This document shows, in pieces, positions 1 through 7,900 of a stretch of 8,321 bases of DNA. How positions within the stretch are numbered: the first letter of the stretch is position 1; each line of letters starts with the position of its first letter. The translations under genes were made by a program, and so were the position numbers. The notes under the pieces were generated by a model, which was not told the origin of the DNA, searched no databases, and worked only from the letters and a program-made list of their open reading frames with translations. Location of the stretch: the NCBI GenBank assembly GCA_012959845.1, contig DUCL01000013.1, positions 1 to 8,321 on the forward strand, in the 5' to 3' direction. Source of the stretch: Candidatus Poseidoniales archaeon (lineage in GTDB: Archaea > Thermoplasmatota > Poseidoniia > Poseidoniales > Poseidoniaceae).

Positions 1-1347
1 CCAAGTCAATCTCCAGTATTATTGCATGATGAGTGGCAAGCACCATTAGAATTTCAATTTGGTGAAATCGAGGCAGCATCAAGGGGCGATGATGGTGTTT
101 GGACGACCAACTTGACAATTCATGTGAACAATCCTTCTTTTGTTGAACTTTCTTATGCTATCGATGTGGTTAGAGATGGTAGCCAATCAATTGGCGAGTG
201 GCAGTATGAATGGAATTGTAAAGGAGAAGATTCACTTGATATTAACGGGTTAGGATGTGGAGAAGACCTATTGCCTGGAAGAGTTGCAACCTTTGGATTG
301 AATATTAGTTGGAGTCATCCAACCGATTCGCCAATGGGCGAAAATATCACTTTGGTAATGAGGACCGATGACGTTTACAATTTACAAACTCTCCAAGTTA
401 GTCCAGCCTTAGCAGTTTATCCTATCTCAAATTGGCAACTTATTGAGGATAATGGCGAAATAAAACGTTGCATCAAATTAAATGGCAATCTAGGGCCTGA
501 TGATTCGCTACTAGTCAATTTCCCTAACGATAACACTGCTTTTACTACTGAAACTAGGTTGTATTGGATTGAAGGTCAAACCGATATGAATGCTAATTTG
601 AGTGAAATACCTGAAAATATCTGCGTAATTGGGTTAGACCCGATAATATTGAGGGCATGGGATCTAAATCATATTTCATTAAACGGCAATATTTTCGCAG
701 GTACGATGCCAGCAAAACCATTGAAAGCAATAGTTCCACAGGATGGTTGGAACTTATACAGTGATGAATTGCGAGGATTAGGTGCTGAATTTGAGATGGG
801 TGGACTTCTTACACAAGGTGAACAATGTCCAATAGATGCCCATATTAGTATACCGCCAAGTCCACAGGATGGAGAATGGGTTTGGGATATGAGTGTAAGA
901 AATGCCGGCCAAATTCCATTGATTGTAAATGAGACTAATTTGACATTGTTGATGGAAGATGGAGTGAATGTTAGCTTGTGCCAAAATCAGTTAAATCCAA
1001 ACCCTCAAACAACATTTGCAGTAGAGCAAGGACCTGAATTAATCTTGGTTCGTTCGAACATCAGTTATCGCTTATGGACTAATATTTGGGCGGCAGCGAT
1101 AAATGGGACTCTTATTGCATCAAATAACATGTCCACATTCTCATTCTATAATCCATCAAACATCTCTGTTCCAGTGATGGTGACACATGAGGGCAGTGGT
1201 TCGCAATGGCAAATCATTAGTAGTTCAGCATCGCTTGAACAAGGCCTTACCGAATATAATTTCGCACCATCGAATAGTACTTTTTCAACAATGTGGATTA
1301 GTCATCAAGATGGTAGCGTAGTGATACATTTAGGAAGCTATATCTGA
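1..1347 (+). CDS. Secreted/cell-surface beta-sandwich protein, C-terminal part (5' end outside window)
   Basis: I do not recognise a named family. The frame is open from base 1 (P-S-Q-S-P-V-L-L...), so the TTG at 22 is probably internal and the gene begins to the left; 448 residues are visible. The composition is that of an exported protein: rich in Asn, Ser, Thr and Trp, poor in Lys, with twelve N-x-S/T sequons and six cysteines, an even number that allows disulfides. Two stretches resemble each other: D-D-G-V-W-T-T-N-L-T-I-H-V-N-N near residues 30-44 and Q-D-G-E-W-V-W-D-M-S-V-R-N near 289-301. Each is followed by hydrophobic/polar alternation and then a Cys-containing segment, which suggests repeated Ig-like or CARDB-like beta-sandwich domains. 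There is no C-terminal membrane helix or sorting tail, so any anchor must lie in the missing N-terminus; otherwise the protein is released. The stop codon overlaps the ribosome binding site of panE. Exported glycoprotein is inference; binding or structural role unknown. Confidence 0.75.
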   Translation, partial: PSQSPVLLHDEWQAPLEFQFGEIEAASRGDDGVWTTNLTIHVNNPSFVELSYAIDVVRDGSQSIGEWQYEWNCKGEDSLDINGLGCGEDLLPGRVATFGLNISWSHPTDSPMGENITLVMRTDDVYNLQTLQVSPALAVYPISNWQLIEDNGEIKRCIKLNGNLGPDDSLLVNFPNDNTAFTTETRLYWIEGQTDMNANLSEIPENICVIGLDPIILRAWDLNHISLNGNIFAGTMPAKPLKAIVPQDGWNLYSDELRGLGAEFEMGGLLTQGEQCPIDAHISIPPSPQDGEWVWDMSVRNAGQIPLIVNETNLTLLMEDGVNVSLCQNQLNPNPQTTFAVEQGPELILVRSNISYRLWTNIWAAAINGTLIASNNMSTFSFYNPSNISVPVMVTHEGSGSQWQIISSSASLEQGLTEYNFAPSNSTFSTMWISHQDGSVVIHLGSYI

Positions 1348-1351
1348 GGTG
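1346..1351 (+). promoter_or_regulatory. Shine-Dalgarno GAGGTG that decides the panE start
   Basis: GAGGTG matches the archaeal 16S 3' tail complement (GGAGGTGA) and lies five bases before the ATG at 1357. It begins inside the stop codon of the upstream gene and consumes the G of the GTG at 1351. The GTG is therefore unlikely to be the start. The arrangement favours translation of panE from a shared transcript. Confidence 0.7.
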
Positions 1352-1356
1352 TGAAA

Positions 1357-2283
1357 ATGAAAATTTCTATTTTGGGTGTCGGTTCAATTGGAACATTATT
1401 TGGCGCTTTATTATCGCGTACTGAACATGAAATTCATCTTCACGGCCGCGGTGAACATTTAGCGATGATTGCAACAAATGGAATTGATGTTATCGGGGAA
1501 GAATCATTTTCTGTTGAAAGTCAAAGATTTGAGTTGACTTTTGATGAGGCTGGCATACCTAGTCGGTTTGACGGTAGTTCTGATGTAGTAATAATTGCAG
1601 GAAAAGCACGTTCACTTGATTCTCTAAGTATGTTGGCTGGCAAATTACTCAAAACAGATGGTATTGCCTTCGCTATTACCAATGGATTGGGCCATGCTGA
1701 GAGGCTGTCCAGTGAACTTGGAATACACAGAGTAGTATACGCTTCAACAACACACGGAGCAAACATTCCAATTCAATCGTCAGTTGAATGGGCGGGAAAG
1801 GGTCAACTAAATCTTGCAGCAGCAATAACATCACAAAGTGAAAAATTACAAACTTTCAGTGATAGTATCGCAGGCAGTGGAATAAATTGTGAAATCGTGG
1901 AAGATGGTCGCGATTTAGTTTGGAATAAGGTTCTGATAAATATTGCAATAAATCCGCTTGCAGCATTAGCAGGAGTGAAAAACGGAGAGTTGTTGGAAAC
2001 AGAGATGTTTGCCAATGCCGTATTTACCATGATAGAAGGTGCTAATGTTGCTAGGGCAGAACAGATAGATGTCGGAACGAATCAGCAATTGGAAGAGAAA
2101 TTAAGACAAGTATTGACTTTAACATCTTCAAACTCTTGTAGTATGCTTGAAGATGTAAAGGAAGGAATTACTACTGAAATTTCGGTTCTTAATCGGGAAA
2201 TCGCTAACAGAGGTGAGAAACTTGGTATTAGTACTCCATTGAACAACATGCTCGCTTCAATTATTGAACTGATCACTCCTTGA
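1357..2283 (+). CDS. panE: 2-dehydropantoate 2-reductase (ketopantoate reductase)
   Basis: Cytosolic enzyme that reduces 2-dehydropantoate to pantoate with NAD(P)H, a step toward pantothenate and coenzyme A. The 308 residues match the usual family length. The N-terminus carries the Rossmann motif G-V-G-S-I-G at residues 7-12. The helical C-terminal domain shows the family signature around N190-K191 (N-K-V-L-I-N-I-A-I-N-P-L-A-A-L): K191 sits at the catalytic lysine and N195/N199 at the conserved asparagines. A second signature, S-M-L-E-D-V-K-E-G-I-T-T-E-I, follows at 262-275, with E274 at the substrate-binding glutamate. The ATG at 1357 is preferred over GTG at 1351 because of the ribosome binding site; the GTG would add only Met-Lys. 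It lies nine bases after a surface-protein gene and its last 11 bases overlap the end of nadB on the other strand. Family assignment is strong. Related reductases of this fold act on other 2-keto acids, and cofactor preference (NADH or NADPH) cannot be read reliably here. Confidence 0.92.
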   Translation: MKISILGVGSIGTLFGALLSRTEHEIHLHGRGEHLAMIATNGIDVIGEESFSVESQRFELTFDEAGIPSRFDGSSDVVIIAGKARSLDSLSMLAGKLLKTDGIAFAITNGLGHAERLSSELGIHRVVYASTTHGANIPIQSSVEWAGKGQLNLAAAITSQSEKLQTFSDSIAGSGINCEIVEDGRDLVWNKVLINIAINPLAALAGVKNGELLETEMFANAVFTMIEGANVARAEQIDVGTNQQLEEKLRQVLTLTSSNSCSMLEDVKEGITTEISVLNREIANRGEKLGISTPLNNMLASIIELITP

Positions 2284-3901
2284 CCAGGTCCTGATTGAAA
2301 TGAAGTCCACAATTTTCCTTTCTTGCGATAGCATCTTCGGTAACAAGTTGTCCAACTAAAATTAAATTTCGCAACTCAATAATTGACCGAGTAGGTATTG
2401 AAGTTCTCCATAATCTATCAACTTCTTGTCCTAGTAATTCCAGCCGTCTAGCAGCCCTATTTAATCGACTAAATCGTCTAACAATTCCTACTTCTTGCGA
2501 CATGGTTCGTCTTAATTCATTTTTGTCATGAACTACAGGTGCATGCTCAAAGAGGTTGTCAAGGCCATCTGCTCTCCAATGTGGTTGTTCTTTTTGATAA
2601 TTGGTTGGTGGATTTGAGATAATGTGTTCAGCAGTCCTTGAAGCATATACCACCGCTTCTAACAAACTGTTTGATGCCAATCGGTTTGCACCGTGCATCC
2701 CAGTACATGCAACTTCACCAATTGCATATAATCGTGGAAAAATCTTGCCACTTTCTCTAACGAAAGGGCGCCCGATATCGTCGACATCTAGGCCGCCTAC
2801 CGCGTAATGTGCAGCAGGAGATATGGGTAGAGGGTCATGTCCAAGTTTCAAACCATGTCTCTTCAATCTTGAACTAATAGTTGGAAAATGAGAGTTGAGA
2901 AGAGTTTCATCCAAATGTGATGTGACGAGATAAACATGTGACTTTCCTGTAATTTTCAATTGTTTATCAATCGCCCTAGCAACGATATCACGTGTTGCCA
3001 TAGAACCCATCGCTGAGTGCTTTAATGTGAAAGAATATTGCTCAGGGGATACTATTGCGGCAACTTTCTTGCACTGCTTTTGCCACTTGTCTAAGCCTTC
3101 ATCATCAAGTATTACCCCTCCTTCTCCTCGCATCGCTTCAGTGATTAAGAATGGTCTATCACTTTTTGTAGCCAATGCAGTGGGGTGGAATTGAATATAT
3201 GCGAGATTTTTGACTCTTGCACCTGCTCTGTAAGCCATTGCCAAACCATCACCAGTAGCGACCTTTGGGTTGGTAGTTTGATGCCACAATTGGCCAAAAC
3301 CTCCAGTTGCTAAGATTAAGGTGTCAGCATGTACTGTCATCACTTCTTGAGTATTCTGGTCCAAACACCAAACACCCGCTATACCCGCATTTGGGTTACC
3401 ATGTTCTGCCTGAATTAGGTCAATCGCCAGATTATTTGGCATTAATTCAATATTTTCATGCTGCTCAGCAGTTTGGCTAAGAGCCCTTTCAATCTCTTTT
3501 CCAGTAGCATCCTTGGAGTGTAATATGCGCCGATTTGAATGACCTCCTTCTTTAGCCAAATGGAACTCACCGTCAGTGCCCCTTTCAAAAATAACACCAA
3601 TGTCCAGAAGATCTTGAATCCTATCACCCGCTTCGCCAATGACGCTATTGACAACTGAAACATCGCATTCTCCATCACCACTTTTCAAGGTGTCTTCAAT
3701 GTGTGACGCTAGGCCAATACCATCTGTTTTGTCAAGGATTGCAGCAATTCCTCCTTGGGCCCAATTTGTTGAAGAATCAATAGGCCTTTGTTTGGTAATT
3801 ACCTTGACAAGATGCCCAGCATTTGCAAGTCGAATGGCGCAAAATAATCCGGCGATTCCACTACCGATTATGACGATTTGAGAAGCGCCACTCGTCCTCA
3901 T
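2273..3901 (-). CDS. nadB: L-aspartate oxidase
   Basis: FAD enzyme that oxidises L-aspartate to iminoaspartate, which quinolinate synthase (NadA) converts to quinolinate in de novo NAD synthesis; oxygen or fumarate can be the electron acceptor in known members. The 542 residues match the family. Visible motifs in order: dinucleotide-binding G-S-G-I-A-G (13-18), S-T-N-W-A-Q-G-G-I-A-A (44-54), G-G-H-S-N-R-R-I-L-H-S-K-D-A-T-G, F-H-P-T-A-L, L-I-T-E-A-M-R-G-E-G-G, the active-site region A-T-R-D-I-V-A-R-A-I, A-A-H-Y-A-V-G-G-L, then G-E-V-A-C-T-G-M-H-G-A-N-R-L-A-S-N-S-L-L-E. G-A-N-R-L-A-S-N-S-L-L-E and the H-S-N-R-R stretch favour NadB over fumarate reductase or succinate dehydrogenase flavoprotein. 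The C-terminal helical domain ends K-E-N-C-G-L-H-F, where E. coli NadB has R-K-E-S-R-G-L-H-Y. I chose ATG at 3901 because it leaves eight residues before the first beta strand; an in-frame GTG at 3931 would add ten and has no ribosome binding site. No nadA or nadC is in view. Confidence 0.95.
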   Translation of the reverse strand: MRTSGASQIVIIGSGIAGLFCAIRLANAGHLVKVITKQRPIDSSTNWAQGGIAAILDKTDGIGLASHIEDTLKSGDGECDVSVVNSVIGEAGDRIQDLLDIGVIFERGTDGEFHLAKEGGHSNRRILHSKDATGKEIERALSQTAEQHENIELMPNNLAIDLIQAEHGNPNAGIAGVWCLDQNTQEVMTVHADTLILATGGFGQLWHQTTNPKVATGDGLAMAYRAGARVKNLAYIQFHPTALATKSDRPFLITEAMRGEGGVILDDEGLDKWQKQCKKVAAIVSPEQYSFTLKHSAMGSMATRDIVARAIDKQLKITGKSHVYLVTSHLDETLLNSHFPTISSRLKRHGLKLGHDPLPISPAAHYAVGGLDVDDIGRPFVRESGKIFPRLYAIGEVACTGMHGANRLASNSLLEAVVYASRTAEHIISNPPTNYQKEQPHWRADGLDNLFEHAPVVHDKNELRRTMSQEVGIVRRFSRLNRAARRLELLGQEVDRLWRTSIPTRSIIELRNLILVGQLVTEDAIARKENCGLHFNQDLVKE

Positions 3902-3941
3902 TAGTATTGCCACAACTCCGCACTTCTTCACGCCATCGGTT

Positions 3942-3957
3942 GCGATAGCACTATGGC
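3942..3957. promoter_or_regulatory. Imperfect inverted repeat in the divergent nadB/membrane-gene spacer
   Basis: GCGATAG, two bases, then CTATGGC form a dyad with one mismatched position per arm. An overlapping exact dyad, CTATG-G-CATAG, covers 3951-3961 and ends directly against the ATG at 3962. The spacer between the two divergent starts is only 60 bases (30 if nadB starts at the GTG), so any operator here could affect both genes. No clear TATA box is visible on either strand. The sequence symmetry is observed; a regulatory role is inference. Confidence 0.3.
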
Positions 3958-3961
3958 ATAG

Positions 3962-4750
3962 ATGAGGATAAAGAGGTACATGGCGGGGTTGAGGAGGAAG
4001 ATTGCAACCACGTTTGGTATTGCAATCATATTATTCGTCATCTCCAATGTTCAACTTGGTATTGTTGCGCCAGCTGCAATAGATGGCGCACCCAATTCAA
4101 AAATTGATGTGTTGAAAATGACCGAGCCACATTGTTCTTTTGATGAAATATCAGAGAGCCTCAATAGTGGCGGTCAAAGTTACTGTTTAGGCTCAACCGG
4201 TGATTGGGATGGGGCAGATTTCATCATGGCTTTAGAAGGCTTAGTACTAATTTTTGCAGGCAGATTCAAATTACCCAAAAATATTGGTTGGCTTAAAAGA
4301 TCTAGAAAACTCGCAGTGGTCACCGGAGGAGCGTTATTCTTACTTGCAATTCTTGACAGATTGCAATTACTACCAACACCTGCTAATTCCACAGGGTTAG
4401 CGGAACTGATGCCCATCAATGTATCTCCGTGGATGGTCCAAATAGGCATTGCAATCGTTGGAGCATTTTTATTGCGAGGCCCCAAATATTTGGATTCCGA
4501 AGCACAGCAACTAACACAAACTTCAATCGAAAGAAGAAGAGTGGTCGCAGATAAATTCAGGTCAACTTTCAATCAAAGGCCAAATGCAATCGAAGGTGAT
4601 GCTGTTGCATTATCAAGAACTTCCAAATTATTAAGAAATGACCATAATTTATCAATGCAAAAGTCAAGTTATGGAGTAAAGGTATTTGCTACATGCCCAT
4701 ACTGCGCAGGCGCAGGTTGTACGAAATGTGGCGGAAGAGGCTCACTGTGA
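3962..4750 (+). CDS. Four-helix membrane protein with C-terminal DnaJ-like zinc-ribbon motif
   Basis: Not a family I recognise. The 262 residues show four hydrophobic segments: about 14-36, 85-101, 117-137 and 156-172. Basic residues before helix 1 (R-R-K), between helices 2 and 3 (K-R-S-R-K) and after helix 4 (E-R-R-R) put both termini in the cytosol. The outer loop between helices 1 and 2 holds two cysteines (C58, C75) that could form a disulfide. The tail, about 178-262, is polar. It ends in C-P-Y-C-A-G-A-G-C-T-K-C-G-G-R-G (C245, C248, C253, C256), close to the CxxCxGxG repeats of the DnaJ zinc domain and to small zinc ribbons, so a cytosolic zinc site at the extreme C-terminus is likely. 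The start is uncertain: ATG 3962 has no ribosome binding site and would suit a leaderless transcript; ATG 3980 (Met7) has GAGG only three bases away. It diverges from nadB and is followed by a T-tract. No enzymatic function can be assigned. Confidence 0.8.
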   Translation: MRIKRYMAGLRRKIATTFGIAIILFVISNVQLGIVAPAAIDGAPNSKIDVLKMTEPHCSFDEISESLNSGGQSYCLGSTGDWDGADFIMALEGLVLIFAGRFKLPKNIGWLKRSRKLAVVTGGALFLLAILDRLQLLPTPANSTGLAELMPINVSPWMVQIGIAIVGAFLLRGPKYLDSEAQQLTQTSIERRRVVADKFRSTFNQRPNAIEGDAVALSRTSKLLRNDHNLSMQKSSYGVKVFATCPYCAGAGCTKCGGRGSL

Positions 4751-4754
4751 GTTA

Positions 4755-4812
4755 TTATTGAATGCAGTCAATAACAGATTGCACCCTCAATAAATCGCGT
4801 TTGGCTTTTTTT
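4755..4812 (+). terminator. Candidate terminator: weak AT hairpin and T7 tract
   Basis: TTATTG at 4755-4760 can pair with CAATAA at 4769-4774 across an 8-base loop, just past the membrane-protein stop. About 30 bases later seven T residues run at 4806-4812, followed by ATTT. Archaeal RNA polymerase commonly terminates at T-tracts without needing a hairpin, so the T7 run is the more credible signal; the hairpin is weak and could be chance. Confidence 0.4.
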
Positions 4813-4850
4813 ATTTGGTATTCAAAAGCGCTTCACTGAATCCTTAGAAA

Positions 4851-4877
4851 GCGATTGTTTAATACCTATCGCGATTG
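4851..4877 (+). promoter_or_regulatory. smc promoter region: TATA-like element between two GCGATTG repeats
   Basis: TTTAATAC at 4858-4865 is the best TATA-like element upstream of smc and would place a transcript start near 4885-4892, leaving a 5' leader of roughly 35-40 bases. It is bracketed by GCGATTG at 4851-4857 and again at 4871-4877, 20 bases apart, close to two helical turns, so both copies would face the same side of the DNA. The downstream copy is part of the exact 8-bp palindrome ATCGCGAT (4868-4875). Another ATCGCG lies at 4794-4799. Repeats are observed; promoter and operator roles are inference. Confidence 0.4.
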
Positions 4878-4892
4878 GGTGTTGGAATTGAG

Positions 4893-4912
4893 GTCGGGGG
4901 GAAATTCCCGAC
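4893..4912 (+). promoter_or_regulatory. GC-rich hairpin/dyad just before the smc ribosome binding site
   Basis: GTCGGG (4893-4898) pairs exactly with CCCGAC (4907-4912) over an 8-base loop, GGGAAATT. The element includes six consecutive G residues. It ends four bases before GAGG at 4916-4919. As RNA it would be a stem next to the ribosome binding site; as DNA it could be an operator near the transcript start. No known riboswitch class is recognisable. Confidence 0.35.
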
Positions 4913-4915
4913 AAA

Positions 4916-4919
4916 GAGG
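4916..4919 (+). promoter_or_regulatory. Shine-Dalgarno GAGG for smc
   Basis: GAGG, followed by GATAGGG, lies seven bases before the ATG at 4927. The spacing is good, and the protein then begins directly with the short N-terminal lead typical of SMC before Walker A, so this start is well supported. Confidence 0.6.
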
Positions 4920-4926
4920 GATAGGG

Positions 4927-7900
4927 ATGTATCTTAAAGCACTTGAAGTTTGTAATTTTAAATCGTTTAAGGGAGAAGTAACAGTTCCTTTAGATAGAGG
5001 GTTCACAGCGATTACTGGGCCAAATGGTTCAGGCAAATCAAATTGCGGTGATGCGATTCAATTCGTATTAGGGCCGCGTTCAAACAAAGTGATCAGGGCA
5101 CAAAATTCAAAAGATTTGATTTTCAATGGTGGCAAAAACAACAAGCCTGCGCGTTCATGTTCAGTGACATTGGTCTTTGCGAATCCAAAACTATCCAATG
5201 GGCGCCGTCGCCTTCCACTAGATTCTGAAGAAGTTCGTTTATCTCGCACTGTGCGATTAACAAAAGCAAATAATGTAGTAACTCAATATTTATTGGATGG
5301 TGCAGAGAGCAGTCAAAAATCATTCCACCGTCTTCTCGGTGCAGCAAATGCGCGCCCAGATGGATACAACATCGTTCTTCAAGGAGATGTAACAAAACTA
5401 GCGAAGATGACTTCTAAAGAGCGTCGCAAGGTACTCGATGGCGTTGCAGGAGTGACTTCATACGATGATGAAATCAGAAAGGCCGACAAACAAAGAGACC
5501 AAGTTGAAGGATATATTGAAAGAATCGCTATGCTAGAAGAGGAACAAAAGGGTCGCCTCAAAGAATTACGTAAGGAGAAAGACCTTGCGATAAAAGTACG
5601 CGATTTGGTAGCAGAACTTACTGAGTCAAGAGTTATTTCTTACCAGGCAAAGTATGCATCTCAAAAATCTGAAATTGCATATCAAGTCAACGAACAAAGC
5701 AGATATATTGCAGAATCTAATGACTTGAAAGACGAAGTAAAGCAAGGAAGCAAAGTACTTCTTGGATTAGAGGACAAAATTGGCGAATTACAGAAAGAAA
5801 TAGAGGCTCTAATGGGGGGCGATAGTAATGGGTTACAGCAACAGATACAGCAATTACAAGTAACTATTGCCACCAATGGGGATTTAATTCGAGATGCTGA
5901 GGAAAAGGATAGCGAAGATAAACTTGAGTTACAAGATTTGCTTACTAGTCTTCAAGAAGCAAATAATTCATTATCAGAATTTGCAGATAGTCTGACTTCA
6001 GCAAGAGGCGATTTAGAAAGTGCCAAAATCGCCTTCAAAGAAGCGGAACAAGAAGAGGCCGCTGTTAGCAAATTACTAGAATCATCAGGGGAATCAACTG
6101 CTCAATTATTACGCAACTTATCAAAGGCAACTGAGAATGTCGAAATCTGTAGGAAAGCGATGGCAGATGCACAAAGCGAAGTTGACCGCACAGCAGCTCA
6201 AGCAGAAGTGATAGAAGAACAACTGGTTGCAGCCCAAGATGCTGCTGAGGAAGCGCGTATGGCCTTTGAAGAACTTGAACTTAAAGGCGAAGAGTTTGGT
6301 AGCGCAGATCCAGAAAAAGATAGAGTAAAACTAGCAAAGGAATTACACGCTTCACAAAATGCCGAATCTAGATTGACAGAAGAGTCTCAACTGGTCGAGA
6401 ATCGCCTTCGGGAAACCGAACGAAAATTAATCAGTGCAAGAAATGAAATGGAAACAAGAATTGGTGCTAAAGGTTTAGCAGGCGGTTCAGCAGCCATTAT
6501 TGCGGCAAGAGATAGAGGAGAATTACGCGGAATTATCGGAACAATTGCTGAATTATGTGCTCCAAAAGATAGTTCACATGATGATGCATTGGCGGCAGCA
6601 ATAGGCGGCGGAATGACTTCGGTCGTTGTTGAGAATGACGAAGTAGCAGCAAATGCCATCAAATGGCTTTCGGAGAAGAGGGCTGGAAGAGCAACATTCC
6701 TTCCTCTAAACCGATTGGCAAATACAAGAGCAGCCGGTAAGGCTGTGATGGTCGCAAGGAAACCAGGAGTCATCGGATTTGCTTACGAATTACTTGATTA
6801 CGACCCTAGAATAGATATCGCAGTTCGTTTTGCTTTGAGAAATACACTGATTGTAGATTCAATGTCTACTGCTAGGGCAAATATGGGTGGTGTACGATTG
6901 GTGACACTGCGTGGTGATGTTACAGAAACAGGCGGAGCGATGATAGGCGGTTCAAAGAGAAAAATGTCAGTATCTTTCGGAGGCAGAGTTCAGGGCGCTA
7001 ACGAAGTTGAGAGTTTAACCGCAGAGGTTGAACGTCTTAGATTGATGTCAGATACTGTGAATGGGGCCTTGGCAGATGCAAGAAAGGTACAATTGCAAGT
7101 CCGGGCAAAAATCAATGATCTATCTGATGGAGAACATGCTACAAAACAACAAGAATGGCGTGCTGAACTAAAGCAAGCCAGAACAAATCACAACAAGTCA
7201 TTAGGTACAGTTGCAGATTGTGAAAGAAAATTAAGCACATTAGAAAGTCAGGCAAGTCAAACACTTACCGCTTTGGATAATGGGCAAAAGAATTTCGAAC
7301 AATCAGAACTTGATAGGGCTACAGCCCAAACAGCTCTGGAAGATGCTAGCCCTGCACACCTAAAGGAAAGATTACACAAGGCAGAAGTCAAGAGATTGGA
7401 AGCCCAAGGATTGAGAAATAGGGCACAAGACGCACTTGGCAGTGGCTCAGATCATAGAGAGTTGCTCAATAATCGAGTTGTAGAATTCGGCGAAAGAATA
7501 ACCACAATAGAGGTACTTATCGTTTCCCGTAGTGACAAGATTGACCAGATGCAAGCCGCTATAGCAACCGATTCTATAGAATTAACAGCCAAGGAACTTG
7601 AGCGTTCTGAATTCCTTGAAGAAAATCAAGGATTAGAAAATGAGCGTGTTCAATTAGTTGAAGAAAGGGCTTCGCTTAGAGCAGATTTAACTCAGAAATC
7701 AAACGATGCAACATCACGCACACAAATGGCAGAAGAAATCGGACGTTCTCTATCATTGAAGCAGGATACACTGGATGAATTATTATCTGAAATGTCCGAT
7801 GCAGGTATTGAACCAGCAACAAGCGATATCACTCTACCAAGCGTAGGAGATGCAGAAAAGAAGGTTAGAGGAATTGAACGTCGCCTTGAAGGATATGGGC

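Noticed and set aside
22..24. TTG as the start of the first gene
   Set aside because: The frame is open back to base 1, no ribosome binding site precedes it, and the preceding codons look like the same exported-protein composition; truncation by the window edge is simpler.
736..875. Two copies of CCACAGGATGG in the surface-protein gene as a DNA repeat or recombination site
   Set aside because: Both copies are in frame and encode the P-Q-D-G motif, so they are explained by protein domain similarity or chance rather than by a separate DNA element.
3929..3931. GTG start for nadB adding ten residues
   Set aside because: No ribosome binding site, and the extra residues precede a position where family members already begin; ATG at 3901 is preferred, though not proven.
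4180..4572. 130-residue reading frame on the minus strand
   Set aside because: It lies entirely antisense to the membrane protein, whose helices and zinc motif are coherent; the antisense translation has no recognisable motif.
4751..4926. Small RNA, tRNA or riboswitch in the spacer before smc
   Set aside because: No cloverleaf, no known riboswitch core and no multi-stem fold could be seen; only one short GC stem and a weak AT hairpin are present.
6387..6773. 128-residue reading frame on the minus strand
   Set aside because: Antisense to the coiled coil and hinge of SMC, Ala/Ser-rich and low in complexity as expected for a shadow frame.
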